Source: a virus. Taken from it: DNA of 29,840 bases. Shown here piece after piece: positions 5,517 through 12,613 of this stretch; the first letter of the stretch is position 1, and each line of letters opens with the position of its first letter. Location of the stretch: positions 1-29,840 of the IMG/VR virus record IMGVR_UViG_3300050821_005222; one strand, written 5' to 3'. The position numbers were made by a program, and so were the translations under genes. Below the pieces are notes generated by a model, which worked only from the letters and a program-made list of their open reading frames with translations, made no database searches and was not told the origin of the DNA.

Positions 5517-7351
5517 GCCCCGGTAAGTGGCATGAGCAGGTCCCCAAGGAGCGGGACAAGAACCTCAAGTTCCGCGGCAACCTCTACCGACTGGCCGGCG
5601 CGAGCAAGCAGGCCCAGGCCGATCTCCGCGAAGCCTGTCGGCAGGACATCCTCTTCTACGTCAACGCCTTTTGTTGGACGTTTTCGCCGAAGCGGCGCGG
5701 CTCCAAGGTGGTGCCGTTTATTACGTGGCCGAGTCAGGACCATGCCTTCAAGGTCATACTCGAACACGTCGCAGAGCAGAAGTCGCTCGTGATCGAAAAG
5801 AGCCGGGATGAGGGAGCCACCTGGATCTTCTGCTACTGCATGGACTGGCTCTGCCACTTCCACGATTACAACCAGTGCCTCATGGTAAGCCGCGTGGGCG
5901 ACCTCGTTGATGGGAAAACACCGGACGCCTTGTTTTGGAAGATCGACTTCGCCCACAAGTTTCAACCGGACTGGCTGGCGCCGAAGACGAACCGGCTCAA
6001 GAAGTACATCGAGTATCTTGACACCAGTTCGACGACGACGGGGCAGGCGACGACGGAGGACATGGGCATCGGCGGCCGGGCGACCGTCATGGGGTTCGAT
6101 GAGTTTAGCCGCGTGCCGAACGGGCATGAGGTTTTAGAGGGCACGCGCGACACGGCGTATTGTCGCATCTTCATCAGCACACACACGGGGCCGGGCACGG
6201 CCTTTCACAAGGTGACCACCAATGGCATCACGGACAAACTCGTCCTCCACTGGAGCCAGAACCCGAACAAAAACCAGGGGCTCTACAGGTACAACGTCGA
6301 GGCCGGCAAAGTCGAAATCCTGGACAAGAAGTACGACTTTGGTGCCGGTTACAACTTCGTCATGGACGGTTCCCCATCGGGCGGGCCTTTTCCCGGTCTG
6401 AGGTCTCCGTGGTATGACCGCGAGTGTGTGGAGCGCGGAAGCAAGCGGGACGTGGCCCAAAACCTGGACATTGACGTCCAAGGCAGCAGTCACCAATTCT
6501 TTGATCCCCTGACGATCCGGCTCCTGAAGAACACCTACTGCACGCCGCCCTTGTGGGAAGGGGAGCTGCACTATGACGCCGACAGCGGCCGGCCGCTGGA
6601 GCTGGTGAAGGTCGAAGGAGGGCATTTGAAACTATGGATCAACCCCCTGCACACGGGACGAATCAAATCTGCACCCTACTTCGGGGGTGCGGACATCTCG
6701 ACTGGCTCTGGCGCGACCCCTTCGTGCGCCCAATTCTTGAACACACTTGGGGAACAGGTAGCGGAGTATGTGAATGCTCACCTGGATCCGAAAATGTTCG
6801 CTGTCCTCTGCGTCGCGCTTTGCTGGCTGTTCAAGAATGAGGAAGGTGAAGGCGCCCTGTTCGCCTGGGAGCAGCAGGGACCGGGAGCCATCTTCGGTAA
6901 GAAGGTGATCGAACTCGGCTACCGGAACATCCTCTACAAAGAGAACGAGCAGATGCTGGTGCCGAAGAACTTCACGCCAGCCGATCCGCAGCCGGGATGG
7001 TATCCCTCGCCCGAGAATCGCCGCCGGCTCCTGGAGGAATTGCGGAGCGCCTTGGCCACACGCGCCTGCACCGTGCGGAGCGAGCAGACGCTTGACGAGT
7101 GCCTGGACTTCAAGTATGGTGCCGATGGCAATGTAGAGCACGCTGGCGAAAAAGCCGGCGACGATCCGACAGCGGCGCGAATCAATCACGGCGACCGTGT
7201 AATCCCGATGGGGCTGGCCTGGAAGATGGCCGTGAAGCGTGGCGTGAACCGGCCAGCGGAGAAGAAAGCAGAGCAGGTGAAGCCGGGCTCCTTGCACTTT
7301 CGGATTCTGCTTGAGGAGCAGCGGCGGCGCGAGGAGCAAGCATGGGCCTGA
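5510..7351 (+). CDS. Terminase large subunit, 613 aa
   Basis: This is the ATP-driven DNA packaging motor and headful or site-specific nuclease. The N-terminal ATPase has a deviant Walker A, EKSRDEGATW (residues 96-105), Walker B VMGFDEFS with D197 and E198, and a coupling-type motif ISTHTG (222-227). The C-terminal RNase H-like nuclease shows D395 in GGADIS, an acidic E454 in WEQQGPG, and the D551/D552 to D562 stretch ending HGDRVIPMGLAW. The length is normal for the family. It precedes the portal by one small gene, the usual phage order. The start ATG overlaps the previous gene by seven bases. Confidence 0.93.
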   Translation: MLSPGKWHEQVPKERDKNLKFRGNLYRLAGASKQAQADLREACRQDILFYVNAFCWTFSPKRRGSKVVPFITWPSQDHAFKVILEHVAEQKSLVIEKSRDEGATWIFCYCMDWLCHFHDYNQCLMVSRVGDLVDGKTPDALFWKIDFAHKFQPDWLAPKTNRLKKYIEYLDTSSTTTGQATTEDMGIGGRATVMGFDEFSRVPNGHEVLEGTRDTAYCRIFISTHTGPGTAFHKVTTNGITDKLVLHWSQNPNKNQGLYRYNVEAGKVEILDKKYDFGAGYNFVMDGSPSGGPFPGLRSPWYDRECVERGSKRDVAQNLDIDVQGSSHQFFDPLTIRLLKNTYCTPPLWEGELHYDADSGRPLELVKVEGGHLKLWINPLHTGRIKSAPYFGGADISTGSGATPSCAQFLNTLGEQVAEYVNAHLDPKMFAVLCVALCWLFKNEEGEGALFAWEQQGPGAIFGKKVIELGYRNILYKENEQMLVPKNFTPADPQPGWYPSPENRRRLLEELRSALATRACTVRSEQTLDECLDFKYGADGNVEHAGEKAGDDPTAARINHGDRVIPMGLAWKMAVKRGVNRPAEKKAEQVKPGSLHFRILLEEQRRREEQAWA

Positions 7352-7698
7352 TGGGCTTCGTGAACTGGCTGAAGTCCTTAGCAGAACCGGACAAGTCGGC
7401 GGCACGTCGGCCGGTTGGCATGTCGAGGCGGTGTTTCCTTCGGGCGCTCGGCGTCGGTTCTGTGACGGTCTGCATGGGCGGAGTGCTGTTGGCCGAGACC
7501 CCGTTTGTTCCGACGACGGTCAATTATGGCCTTGAGGTTACAGAAGACACCTTTGGTGAACTCATTGAGATGACTCTGCGAGACCTCGGTAGGTTGAAAT
7601 TTCAGGAGATCGTTGAGGACCTCCAGAAGCATCAGGCACTGCGTCACCTAATTACTAAGGACCGCCTCGATCTGTCGGTTTTGATCCAAGCAGGTTAG
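7342..7698 (+). CDS. Tat-motif protein carrying a capsid N-terminal-arm copy, 118 aa
   Basis: The start is ATG 7342 behind GAGGAG, overlapping the end of the terminase. Residues 28-34 are SRRCFLR, a full twin-arginine consensus, followed by a hydrophobic stretch (ALGVGSVTVCMGGVLLA) as in Tat signals. Residues 71-111 align without gaps with residues 13-53 of the major capsid protein at 17995-19050, 21 of 41 identical by my count (shared TLRDLG, EI, DLQKH). The protein stops where the capsid body would begin. The motif is internal to a 26-residue N-terminal extension unless translation starts at ATG 7420. Function unknown. Confidence 0.75.
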   Translation: MGLMGFVNWLKSLAEPDKSAARRPVGMSRRCFLRALGVGSVTVCMGGVLLAETPFVPTTVNYGLEVTEDTFGELIEMTLRDLGRLKFQEIVEDLQKHQALRHLITKDRLDLSVLIQAG

Positions 7699-7702
7699 AT
7701 CG
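7689..7702 (+). repeat. 14-bp direct repeat AGCAGGTTAGATCG (copy 1)
   Basis: AGCAGGTTAGATCG occurs here, across the stop of the capsid-arm gene and upstream of the portal. It occurs again exactly at 16850-16863 near the scaffold start. The first eight bases also recur near several other structural-gene starts. Confidence 0.8.
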
Positions 7703-7748
7703 TTGACTTCTCACGGCAAAGCACAAGTACGATCTGTCCCGCCTCGTC

Positions 7749-9509
7749 ATGGCGATGCAGCGCTCCCGCCTCGCCTTGCGCCGCTACCGTGAGGAACGCC
7801 GCGAAGCCGTCCGGCAAATGGTCGGCCGCCACTGGTCCGAAGAAGGCACCCAGGAAAAAGTCCCCGTCAACCTCATCTCCAAGTACGTCAAGATCGTCGG
7901 CCGCAGCATGGTCCCCAAGGAGCCGCGGGTCCTGCTCTCGACCTTCGACCGCGCGCACAAGCCGATGGTGTCGGCCTGCCAAACGTGGGTCAATAAAGAG
8001 ATCGAGCAACTCCGACTTGCCAACACGCTCCAGCGCTGCGTGATCGACGGTCTCTTCTCCATCGGCATTTGCAAGGTGGCCCTGGGCACGCCGGCCGACT
8101 CGGCGCGTATGTCGTGGAACCTGAAAGCTGGCAGCGTCTTTTGCGAGCGCGTGGATCTCGACGACTTTGTGTTTGACATCCATGCGCGGGACTTCCAAGA
8201 ATGTTCCTTCATCGGCCACAGATACCGAGTGCCGCTGGAGGTGATCCGTGACGACAAGCACTACAACCGCCAGGCGCGCGAGGCGCTCGTTGCCCACTAC
8301 GACCAAGCCTTCAACCTGGAAGGCGATGAACGAATCAGCATGCTCGGCCGAAGCTACTACGGCATTGATAGCGAAGAGTTTGAGGACCTTATTGACCTCT
8401 GGGAAGTGTACCTTCCCCGGCATCGGCTCGTGCTTACTCTCGCAGACGATTCGCTTACTGGAGCGAATGAAAGCCGAGCTGGCGGAGCTGGTGTGCCTCT
8501 TAGAGAGCAACCCTGGCTCGGGCCGGACACGGGGCCTTACCATCTGCTCGGTTATGAACGGGTGCCGGGGAACCCTATGCCGAAGGGGCCGATCCAGGAC
8601 CTCCTCGACCTGCACTACTTCATCAACGGAACCTTCCGCAAGCTCATGCAGCAGGCGAATCGGCAAAAAGAAGTCACCCTGATCCAGGGTGGGGCTGCCG
8701 AGGACGGTAGCCGTATCCTCGAAGCAGATGATGGGACTATGCCTCGCGTGGACAATCCGCAGGGGGCCAAGGTTGTCAGCTTTGGTGGGCCGAACCAGCA
8801 GAACTTCGCCATGTTCGGCCAGGCATACGACCTTTTCAACCGCGAGGCTGGCAACCTGGAGCTGATGGGCGGCGAGGGGCCCCAGTCGCGCACGCTCGGC
8901 CAGGACAAGATGCTCAACGCCAACGCCTCGGGGCAAATCACCGACATGCAGGATCAGACCACGATCTTTGTAGCCGACGTCGTGAAGGCGATGATGTGGT
9001 ACTGGTGGCACGATCCGCAGAAGGTCATGCGCTCGGTTCACTCCGTCCAGGGGCTGCCCGAGTTCAACATCCAGCGCTTCGTGAAGCCCCAGGACCGGCA
9101 GCGCGTCAACTTCGCGGAGCTGGACATTCGGATCGACCCGTACAGTCTCCGGCACCAGACGCCACAGGAACGCATGGCGGCGATGAACCAAGTCGTGTCG
9201 CAGATCATCACGCCGATGATGCAGATTCTCGTCCAGCAAGGCATCGCTTTTGACGCCAACGCCTACCTGCAAAAGCTTGGCGAGTACATGGACGCACCGG
9301 ACTTGGCGGAGATCCTGACCATCATGGAGCCGCCGCAGATGTCCTCACCAGGCATGAACCGGCCGGGCAAGCCGGGAACGACGAGCCGTACCTACGAGCG
9401 GCATTCGAGTGGCGCGGCGAGCCGATATGGCACGGACATTGGCCGCATGAACGCCATGGCACCGAAGCAGAATGGCCAGCCTCAGACGAACGGGAGCCCG
9501 ATGCGATGA
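7749..9509 (+). CDS. Portal protein, 586 aa
   Basis: This is probably the dodecameric portal at the capsid vertex through which DNA enters, docking the terminase. Support comes from its position directly after the terminase block, its length, a basic N-terminus (RSRLALRRYREERREAVRQMVGRHW), a long helical C-terminal part (QERMAAMNQVVSQIITPMMQILVQQG) and a Pro/Gly/Asn-rich disordered tail. ATG 7749 has no Shine-Dalgarno. The frame is open back to 7707 with no ATG, GTG or TTG, and the upstream codons (AKHKYDLSRLV) look like family sequence, so a non-standard start (for example CTG 7734) is possible. Confidence 0.85.
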   Translation: MAMQRSRLALRRYREERREAVRQMVGRHWSEEGTQEKVPVNLISKYVKIVGRSMVPKEPRVLLSTFDRAHKPMVSACQTWVNKEIEQLRLANTLQRCVIDGLFSIGICKVALGTPADSARMSWNLKAGSVFCERVDLDDFVFDIHARDFQECSFIGHRYRVPLEVIRDDKHYNRQAREALVAHYDQAFNLEGDERISMLGRSYYGIDSEEFEDLIDLWEVYLPRHRLVLTLADDSLTGANESRAGGAGVPLREQPWLGPDTGPYHLLGYERVPGNPMPKGPIQDLLDLHYFINGTFRKLMQQANRQKEVTLIQGGAAEDGSRILEADDGTMPRVDNPQGAKVVSFGGPNQQNFAMFGQAYDLFNREAGNLELMGGEGPQSRTLGQDKMLNANASGQITDMQDQTTIFVADVVKAMMWYWWHDPQKVMRSVHSVQGLPEFNIQRFVKPQDRQRVNFAELDIRIDPYSLRHQTPQERMAAMNQVVSQIITPMMQILVQQGIAFDANAYLQKLGEYMDAPDLAEILTIMEPPQMSSPGMNRPGKPGTTSRTYERHSSGAASRYGTDIGRMNAMAPKQNGQPQTNGSPMR

Positions 9510-9922
9510 GGAAAATCGAAACTGAAAACGGGATTTTTTACGAGGTCATGGGGCAACTCCTGACCGAACAGGAGTTCGACGCGCAGTTCTCCCCGCGGCC
9601 TCGTGCTGGAGATTCCTTCGTTGCCTGGAAGCCGCTGGCAAGCGATGCGCTGGCCGTGCATCCGAGCCAGGTAAAGGAGGCTACGGAGGACGCCAAGAAG
9701 AAAGGAGTGGCCGTGGAGTTCATGCCGGACGGCCGCCCGGTCTTCACGAGCCGCGAGCAGCGGAAACGGTATTGCCAGATGTACGGCTTCTTTGACAAAG
9801 CCGCTGGCTATGGTGATGCCGCCGCCGGCAGTTGCAAGCGGGATGTGCCGGACAGACCGGACGGGAGACCTGAAGCGGCGATCTTGCATCACCTTGGCCG
9901 GCAACTTGGCCGTCGCAGATGA
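9506..9922 (+). CDS. Conserved phage head-region protein, 138 aa
   Basis: ATG 9506 overlaps the portal stop (ATGA). The core reads SDALAVHPSQVKEATEDAKKKGVAVEFMPDGRPVFTSREQRKRYCQMYGFFDKAAGYGD. I recall this pattern from a family of uncharacterised proteins encoded next to portals in tailed phages. The last 30 residues after GYGD are Arg/Pro-rich and look unrelated to that core. The role is unknown and could be structural or packaging-related. Confidence 0.75.
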   Translation: MRKIETENGIFYEVMGQLLTEQEFDAQFSPRPRAGDSFVAWKPLASDALAVHPSQVKEATEDAKKKGVAVEFMPDGRPVFTSREQRKRYCQMYGFFDKAAGYGDAAAGSCKRDVPDRPDGRPEAAILHHLGRQLGRRR

Positions 9923-9938
9923 GGTAGGAGTATTAGTT

Positions 9939-10100
9939 ATGTCGCGTGGACTGCTGTTCTGGATACTCATGATCCTCTGGTTTGTTTTCGGTCTGTGGGC
10001 CTCGTGGCCTTTGGGCTGGGGATTCGGAAGCACGGTGTTGCTGTTCGTGCTGCTTGCCCTGCTGGGCTGGCAAGTCTTTGGTCCTGCCATTAAGGGGTAA
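9939..10100 (+). CDS. Small membrane protein with two hydrophobic segments, 53 aa
   Basis: ATG 9939 follows a TAGGAG ribosome-binding site. Two hydrophobic segments, around residues 5-22 (LLFWILMILWFVFGLWAS) and 33-50 (STVLLFVLLALLGWQVFG), would form a membrane hairpin. I recall similar tiny proteins from other phages. A holin is possible from size and topology, but nothing specific proves it. It is the first of the micro-membrane proteins in this region. Confidence 0.75.
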   Translation: MSRGLLFWILMILWFVFGLWASWPLGWGFGSTVLLFVLLALLGWQVFGPAIKG

Positions 10101-10102
10101 GG

Positions 10103-10657
10103 ATGGATGATGTGTCAAGCAGGAGTAACGGCTGGGCAAATGGTGCAGGCCAGAAAGCAATCCTTGTAGCCCTCGGCGTCGTCGTAGCGCTGGGAGTGCT
10201 GGGTGCTTCCTTTGCCCATGAAACCTCCGTGCAAATTCTGGGCTTCTGCTCGCTGGTTACCGTGGCACTTCTGGGGATGTTGCAGCAGAGAGGCAACGCC
10301 GCGAAAGCCGAGCAGCAGATGGATCGCGTCGAGACCAGAGCAGTAACGACAGCCGCCAAGGTCTCTGAAGTAAGCGATGTTCTGGCGACCAAGACGGCGG
10401 CCACGGATGATAAGCTCCACAAGATTTACACCTTAGTCAACCACTCGATGTCGGTAGTGCTTAAGGACCGAGCGTCAGATAGGGAGCTTATTGCGACACT
10501 CAGGGGAACCGACGAAGACAAGGAGGCAGCCAAGGTAGCGAGGGAAGCGTCAAACATACATGAAGCGAAACAAGCCGAAGTAGATGCCGTCAAGGCTGCC
10601 GCGTCAACTGGTGTCATCAAGAGCGGGGACAATGTGACAATTACCTCCAAGGAGTAA
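10103..10657 (+). CDS. Membrane-anchored coiled-coil protein, 184 aa
   Basis: Two hydrophobic segments (about residues 19-38 and 44-60) are followed by a long helical region from residue 65 (AKAEQQMDRVETRAVTTAAKVSEVSDVLATKTAATDDKLHKIYTLVNHSM). The end carries the GDNVTITSKE-type tail. The KLHKIYTLVNHSM element recurs in small phage membrane proteins near lysis genes, as I remember it. A role in membrane remodelling or as a holin partner is inference only. ATG 10103 lies two bases after the previous stop. Confidence 0.7.
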   Translation: MDDVSSRSNGWANGAGQKAILVALGVVVALGVLGASFAHETSVQILGFCSLVTVALLGMLQQRGNAAKAEQQMDRVETRAVTTAAKVSEVSDVLATKTAATDDKLHKIYTLVNHSMSVVLKDRASDRELIATLRGTDEDKEAAKVAREASNIHEAKQAEVDAVKAAASTGVIKSGDNVTITSKE

Positions 10658-10659
10658 CG

Positions 10660-11484
10660 ATGGCTGAACCGCCTAATCCTCCGACTCTCCCTGCTCCCGC
10701 GCCGGCTCCTGCAACTAATTGGGTTCCGCTGGCTGTTGCTGCTCTAGCCGGCGTTTTGCTGACCGCTCTGCTTGCCGGTGGTGGCTGGCTCTGGTGGTGG
10801 TGGGCGCACACGAATCCGCCTCCTGACATTGTTCTGCCCTCGGCCGTTGCTGCCCTGCCCGGCCGCATCGTCGAGATCGACGTACAGACCACGGCTACCG
10901 ATCTCCAATGGGACTCGAAGAACGACCCCGGCGAGTGGGACTTGGTTTTGATCGAGGCTGGCCGAAAGAATTTCTTCGTCGCTCCGAACCCAGGCGTCTA
11001 CACGCTTCTGCTCCGGGGCATCCACGGCGGCAAGATCGTTGGCCCGTTTACCTGCACGATCACGGTAGGCACACCGGGCCCTGTTCCGCCTGGGCCTACT
11101 CCTCCAGGCCCGACGCCTCCGGTTCCTCCCGGTCCCCCTGCCCCGATCCCCGGCGACGGCCTGCGCGTGCTCATGGTCTACGACACGGCGACCCTGGGCA
11201 AGCTGCCTGTGGCTCAGCGGGATGTGCTCTACTCGGAAACCATACGTGGCTGGCTCAGGGACCATGTCGCCAAGGGGCCGGATGGCAAGTCGACCGAGTG
11301 GCGCGTGCTGCCCTCGAATGAGGACCTGAGTGCCGAGTCGCCCACATGGCAGAACGCTTTCAAGCGGCCGCGCGCCTCGCTGCCGTGGCTGATTATCTCG
11401 AACGGCAAGACGGGCTATGAAGGTCCGCTGCCTGGGACGATGGCTGACATGATGAGTCTCCTACAGAAGTACGCGACCCCATGA
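10660..11484 (+). CDS. Membrane-anchored protein with Ig-like and thioredoxin-like domains, 274 aa
   Basis: From the N-terminus there is a short Pro-rich cytoplasmic tail, one transmembrane helix (about 21-45) ending in WLWWWW, and a beta-sandwich region (55-137). A linker of almost pure Pro/Gly (139-166) leads to an alpha/beta domain (168-272) with RVLMVYDTATLGKLP and SLPWLIISNG, reminiscent of a thioredoxin-like fold without a CxxC. The layout implies an extracytoplasmic display protein, and I recall similar proteins in planctomycete prophages. Function unknown. The ATG is two bases after the previous stop and the TGA overlaps the next start. Confidence 0.75.
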   Translation: MAEPPNPPTLPAPAPAPATNWVPLAVAALAGVLLTALLAGGGWLWWWWAHTNPPPDIVLPSAVAALPGRIVEIDVQTTATDLQWDSKNDPGEWDLVLIEAGRKNFFVAPNPGVYTLLLRGIHGGKIVGPFTCTITVGTPGPVPPGPTPPGPTPPVPPGPPAPIPGDGLRVLMVYDTATLGKLPVAQRDVLYSETIRGWLRDHVAKGPDGKSTEWRVLPSNEDLSAESPTWQNAFKRPRASLPWLIISNGKTGYEGPLPGTMADMMSLLQKYATP

Positions 11485-11603
11485 TCGTTTTGAAGTGTGT
11501 GGCTGTTCTGGTGGCCGTCGTGTACGCAAGCATTCGGCCCTGGGTGATTCTGGTGCAGGTCCTGTGGGGCTGCTGGAAGATTTACGACGAGGAGAAGGGA
11601 TGA
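11481..11603 (+). CDS. Micro-membrane protein, 40 aa
   Basis: ATG 11481 overlaps the previous stop (ATGA), which supports translation. The sequence is one hydrophobic helix (LKCVAVLVAVVYASIRPWVILVQVLWGCW) and a charged tail (KIYDEEKG). Its stop overlaps the next start. It is one of several single-span proteins of 28-53 aa in this region. No homologue is known to me. Confidence 0.6.
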   Translation: MIVLKCVAVLVAVVYASIRPWVILVQVLWGCWKIYDEEKG

Positions 11604-11809
11604 TGGAACGCGAGGAGTTGCGACAGGAAATACTTGGCGCCCTGGATGAGATCATGTGCCACCCGATTGCCGTGGGGGCACGCATGGAACTAGTAAAAGC
11701 ACAGCGCCGTTTCTGGTCTGTTAGGCACGAGCAAGAACTTGACGAACTGCTGCTCGACGAAGTTTTGAACAAGCAGGACGAGCGGCAAGTTACGAGTAGT
11801 ATTTCCTAA
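11600..11809 (+). CDS. Small charged helical protein, 69 aa
   Basis: Tandem ATGs at 11600 and 11603 lie behind a purine-rich GAGGAGAAGG and overlap the previous stop. The soluble helical product is rich in Glu, Leu and Arg (EREELRQEILGALDEIM, then RRFWSVRHEQELDELLLDEVLNKQDE), consistent with a coiled coil. It is set between two micro-membrane genes. No family is recognised. Confidence 0.65.
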   Translation: MMEREELRQEILGALDEIMCHPIAVGARMELVKAQRRFWSVRHEQELDELLLDEVLNKQDERQVTSSIS

Positions 11810-11824
11810 TGTGGTTATAAGAGA

Positions 11825-11920
11825 ATGAGGTACGTGTTTGCATTTATGACCATCGCCTTTGGTTTGGCAGGGTTATGCTTTGCCATATCTTACTGGCTGA
11901 TTCACCGTAAGGATAAATGA
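11825..11920 (+). CDS. Micro-membrane protein, 31 aa
   Basis: ATG 11825 follows AAGAGA. The sequence is nearly all one membrane helix (YVFAFMTIAFGLAGLCFAISYWL) with a basic tail (IHRKDK), predicting the C-terminus in the cytoplasm. The stop overlaps the ATG of the next micro-protein (ATGA). Confidence 0.55.
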   Translation: MRYVFAFMTIAFGLAGLCFAISYWLIHRKDK

Positions 11921-12003
11921 GAAGCTTCATCGACGGCTGCCTGTGCCCGCTCCTGTTCGCGGTCTTCGTGATCCTATTGTGGACGGTAATGGTGGTGGGA
12001 TGA
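11917..12003 (+). CDS. Micro-membrane protein, 28 aa
   Basis: ATG 11917 and TGA 12001-12003 overlap the neighbours on both sides as ATGA. The protein has a short polar start (MRSFIDGCLC) and one hydrophobic helix (PLLFAVFVILLWTVMVVG). Coupling at both ends is the main evidence that it is translated. Confidence 0.55.
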   Translation: MRSFIDGCLCPLLFAVFVILLWTVMVVG

Positions 12004-12479
12004 ATTATCGCGGCATGATCTCTGAACTGTGGCTGCTGTGGACCATTATTTCCACGGTGCTAGCCTTGGTCATCGCTGCCGGCTACTGCCAAGCTAACCC
12101 GGTGCCCGAAGCGCGGCTCAATCCGTTCATGACGGAGGACGATGTCATTGCCTTGATGTACCGCTGGAAGATCGGCGTGCGCAAGAGCATCAGGGTCAGA
12201 GGGAGGAACCCGCGGCCGTGCGTGCGAGTTACCGGCATTGCCGGAGGCCCGTGTGTATATCCTGGTTTGTGCTACTACCATCTTGGGGTGGACTTCGGCA
12301 ACCCGCACTGGATGCAAATGCCGGGCGGCTCAGGTGATCTTTGTTGGTACGAGATGCCTGACCCAGACGGCTTCATGGACATGGGCATGGGGCGGACCCT
12401 GGAAGCCGCGATCAAGAACGCCGCTTACAGCGGCAACCTGCCCCAGGCTGAGCGGGACGAAGTGTTGAGGAGGAAATAA
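12000..12479 (+). CDS. Membrane- or secretion-targeted Cys-containing protein, 159 aa
   Basis: ATG 12000 overlaps the previous stop (ATGA). Residues 9-31 are hydrophobic (ELWLLWTIISTVLALVIAAGYC), either an anchor or an uncleaved signal. The remainder is a small soluble domain with several Cys (PCVRVTGIAGGPCVYPGLCYYHLG and GDLCWYEM), consistent with an exported disulfide- or metal-binding domain. A helical end follows. The family is not recognised. It is the last gene before the hairpin at 12500. Confidence 0.65.
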   Translation: MNYRGMISELWLLWTIISTVLALVIAAGYCQANPVPEARLNPFMTEDDVIALMYRWKIGVRKSIRVRGRNPRPCVRVTGIAGGPCVYPGLCYYHLGVDFGNPHWMQMPGGSGDLCWYEMPDPDGFMDMGMGRTLEAAIKNAAYSGNLPQAERDEVLRRK

Positions 12480-12499
12480 AAACGCTCGACTGAATCATT

Positions 12500-12516
12500 C
12501 TCCCCTTTCGGGGGAG
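12500..12516 (+). terminator. Hairpin, probable intrinsic terminator
   Basis: CTCCCC (12500-12505) pairs with GGGGAG (12511-12516) across a TTTCG loop, 20 bases after the stop at 12479. The following sequence (CGAAACTG) lacks a T-run, so termination may be partial. It separates the micro-membrane cluster from the protease gene. Confidence 0.5.
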
Positions 12517-12539
12517 CGAAACTGCCGAGCGGCCTTGGT

Positions 12540-12584
12540 CCGAATCGTGGCTGGCCTTGTCACAGCCCTTTGGACTCGATTCGG
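12540..12584 (+). promoter_or_regulatory. Two-tier stem-loop ahead of the protease gene
   Basis: CCGAATCG (12540-12547) pairs with CGATTCGG (12577-12584). Inside it, GGCTG (12549-12553) pairs with CAGCC (12563-12567). It lies 30 bases before the protease start. A weak promoter-like pair (TTGGAC at 12570-12575, 17 bases, CATTAT at 12593-12598) overlaps its 3' side. A structured leader or an operator are both possible. Confidence 0.4.
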
Positions 12585-12613
12585 GGCAGAGGCATTATAG
12601 CAAGGAGAGCAGT

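Noticed and set aside
7695-9272. 525-codon open frame on the minus strand opposite the portal gene
   Set aside because: It mirrors the GC-rich portal gene, has Arg/His/Val/Leu-biased composition without domain features and no ribosome-binding site. Typical antisense shadow.
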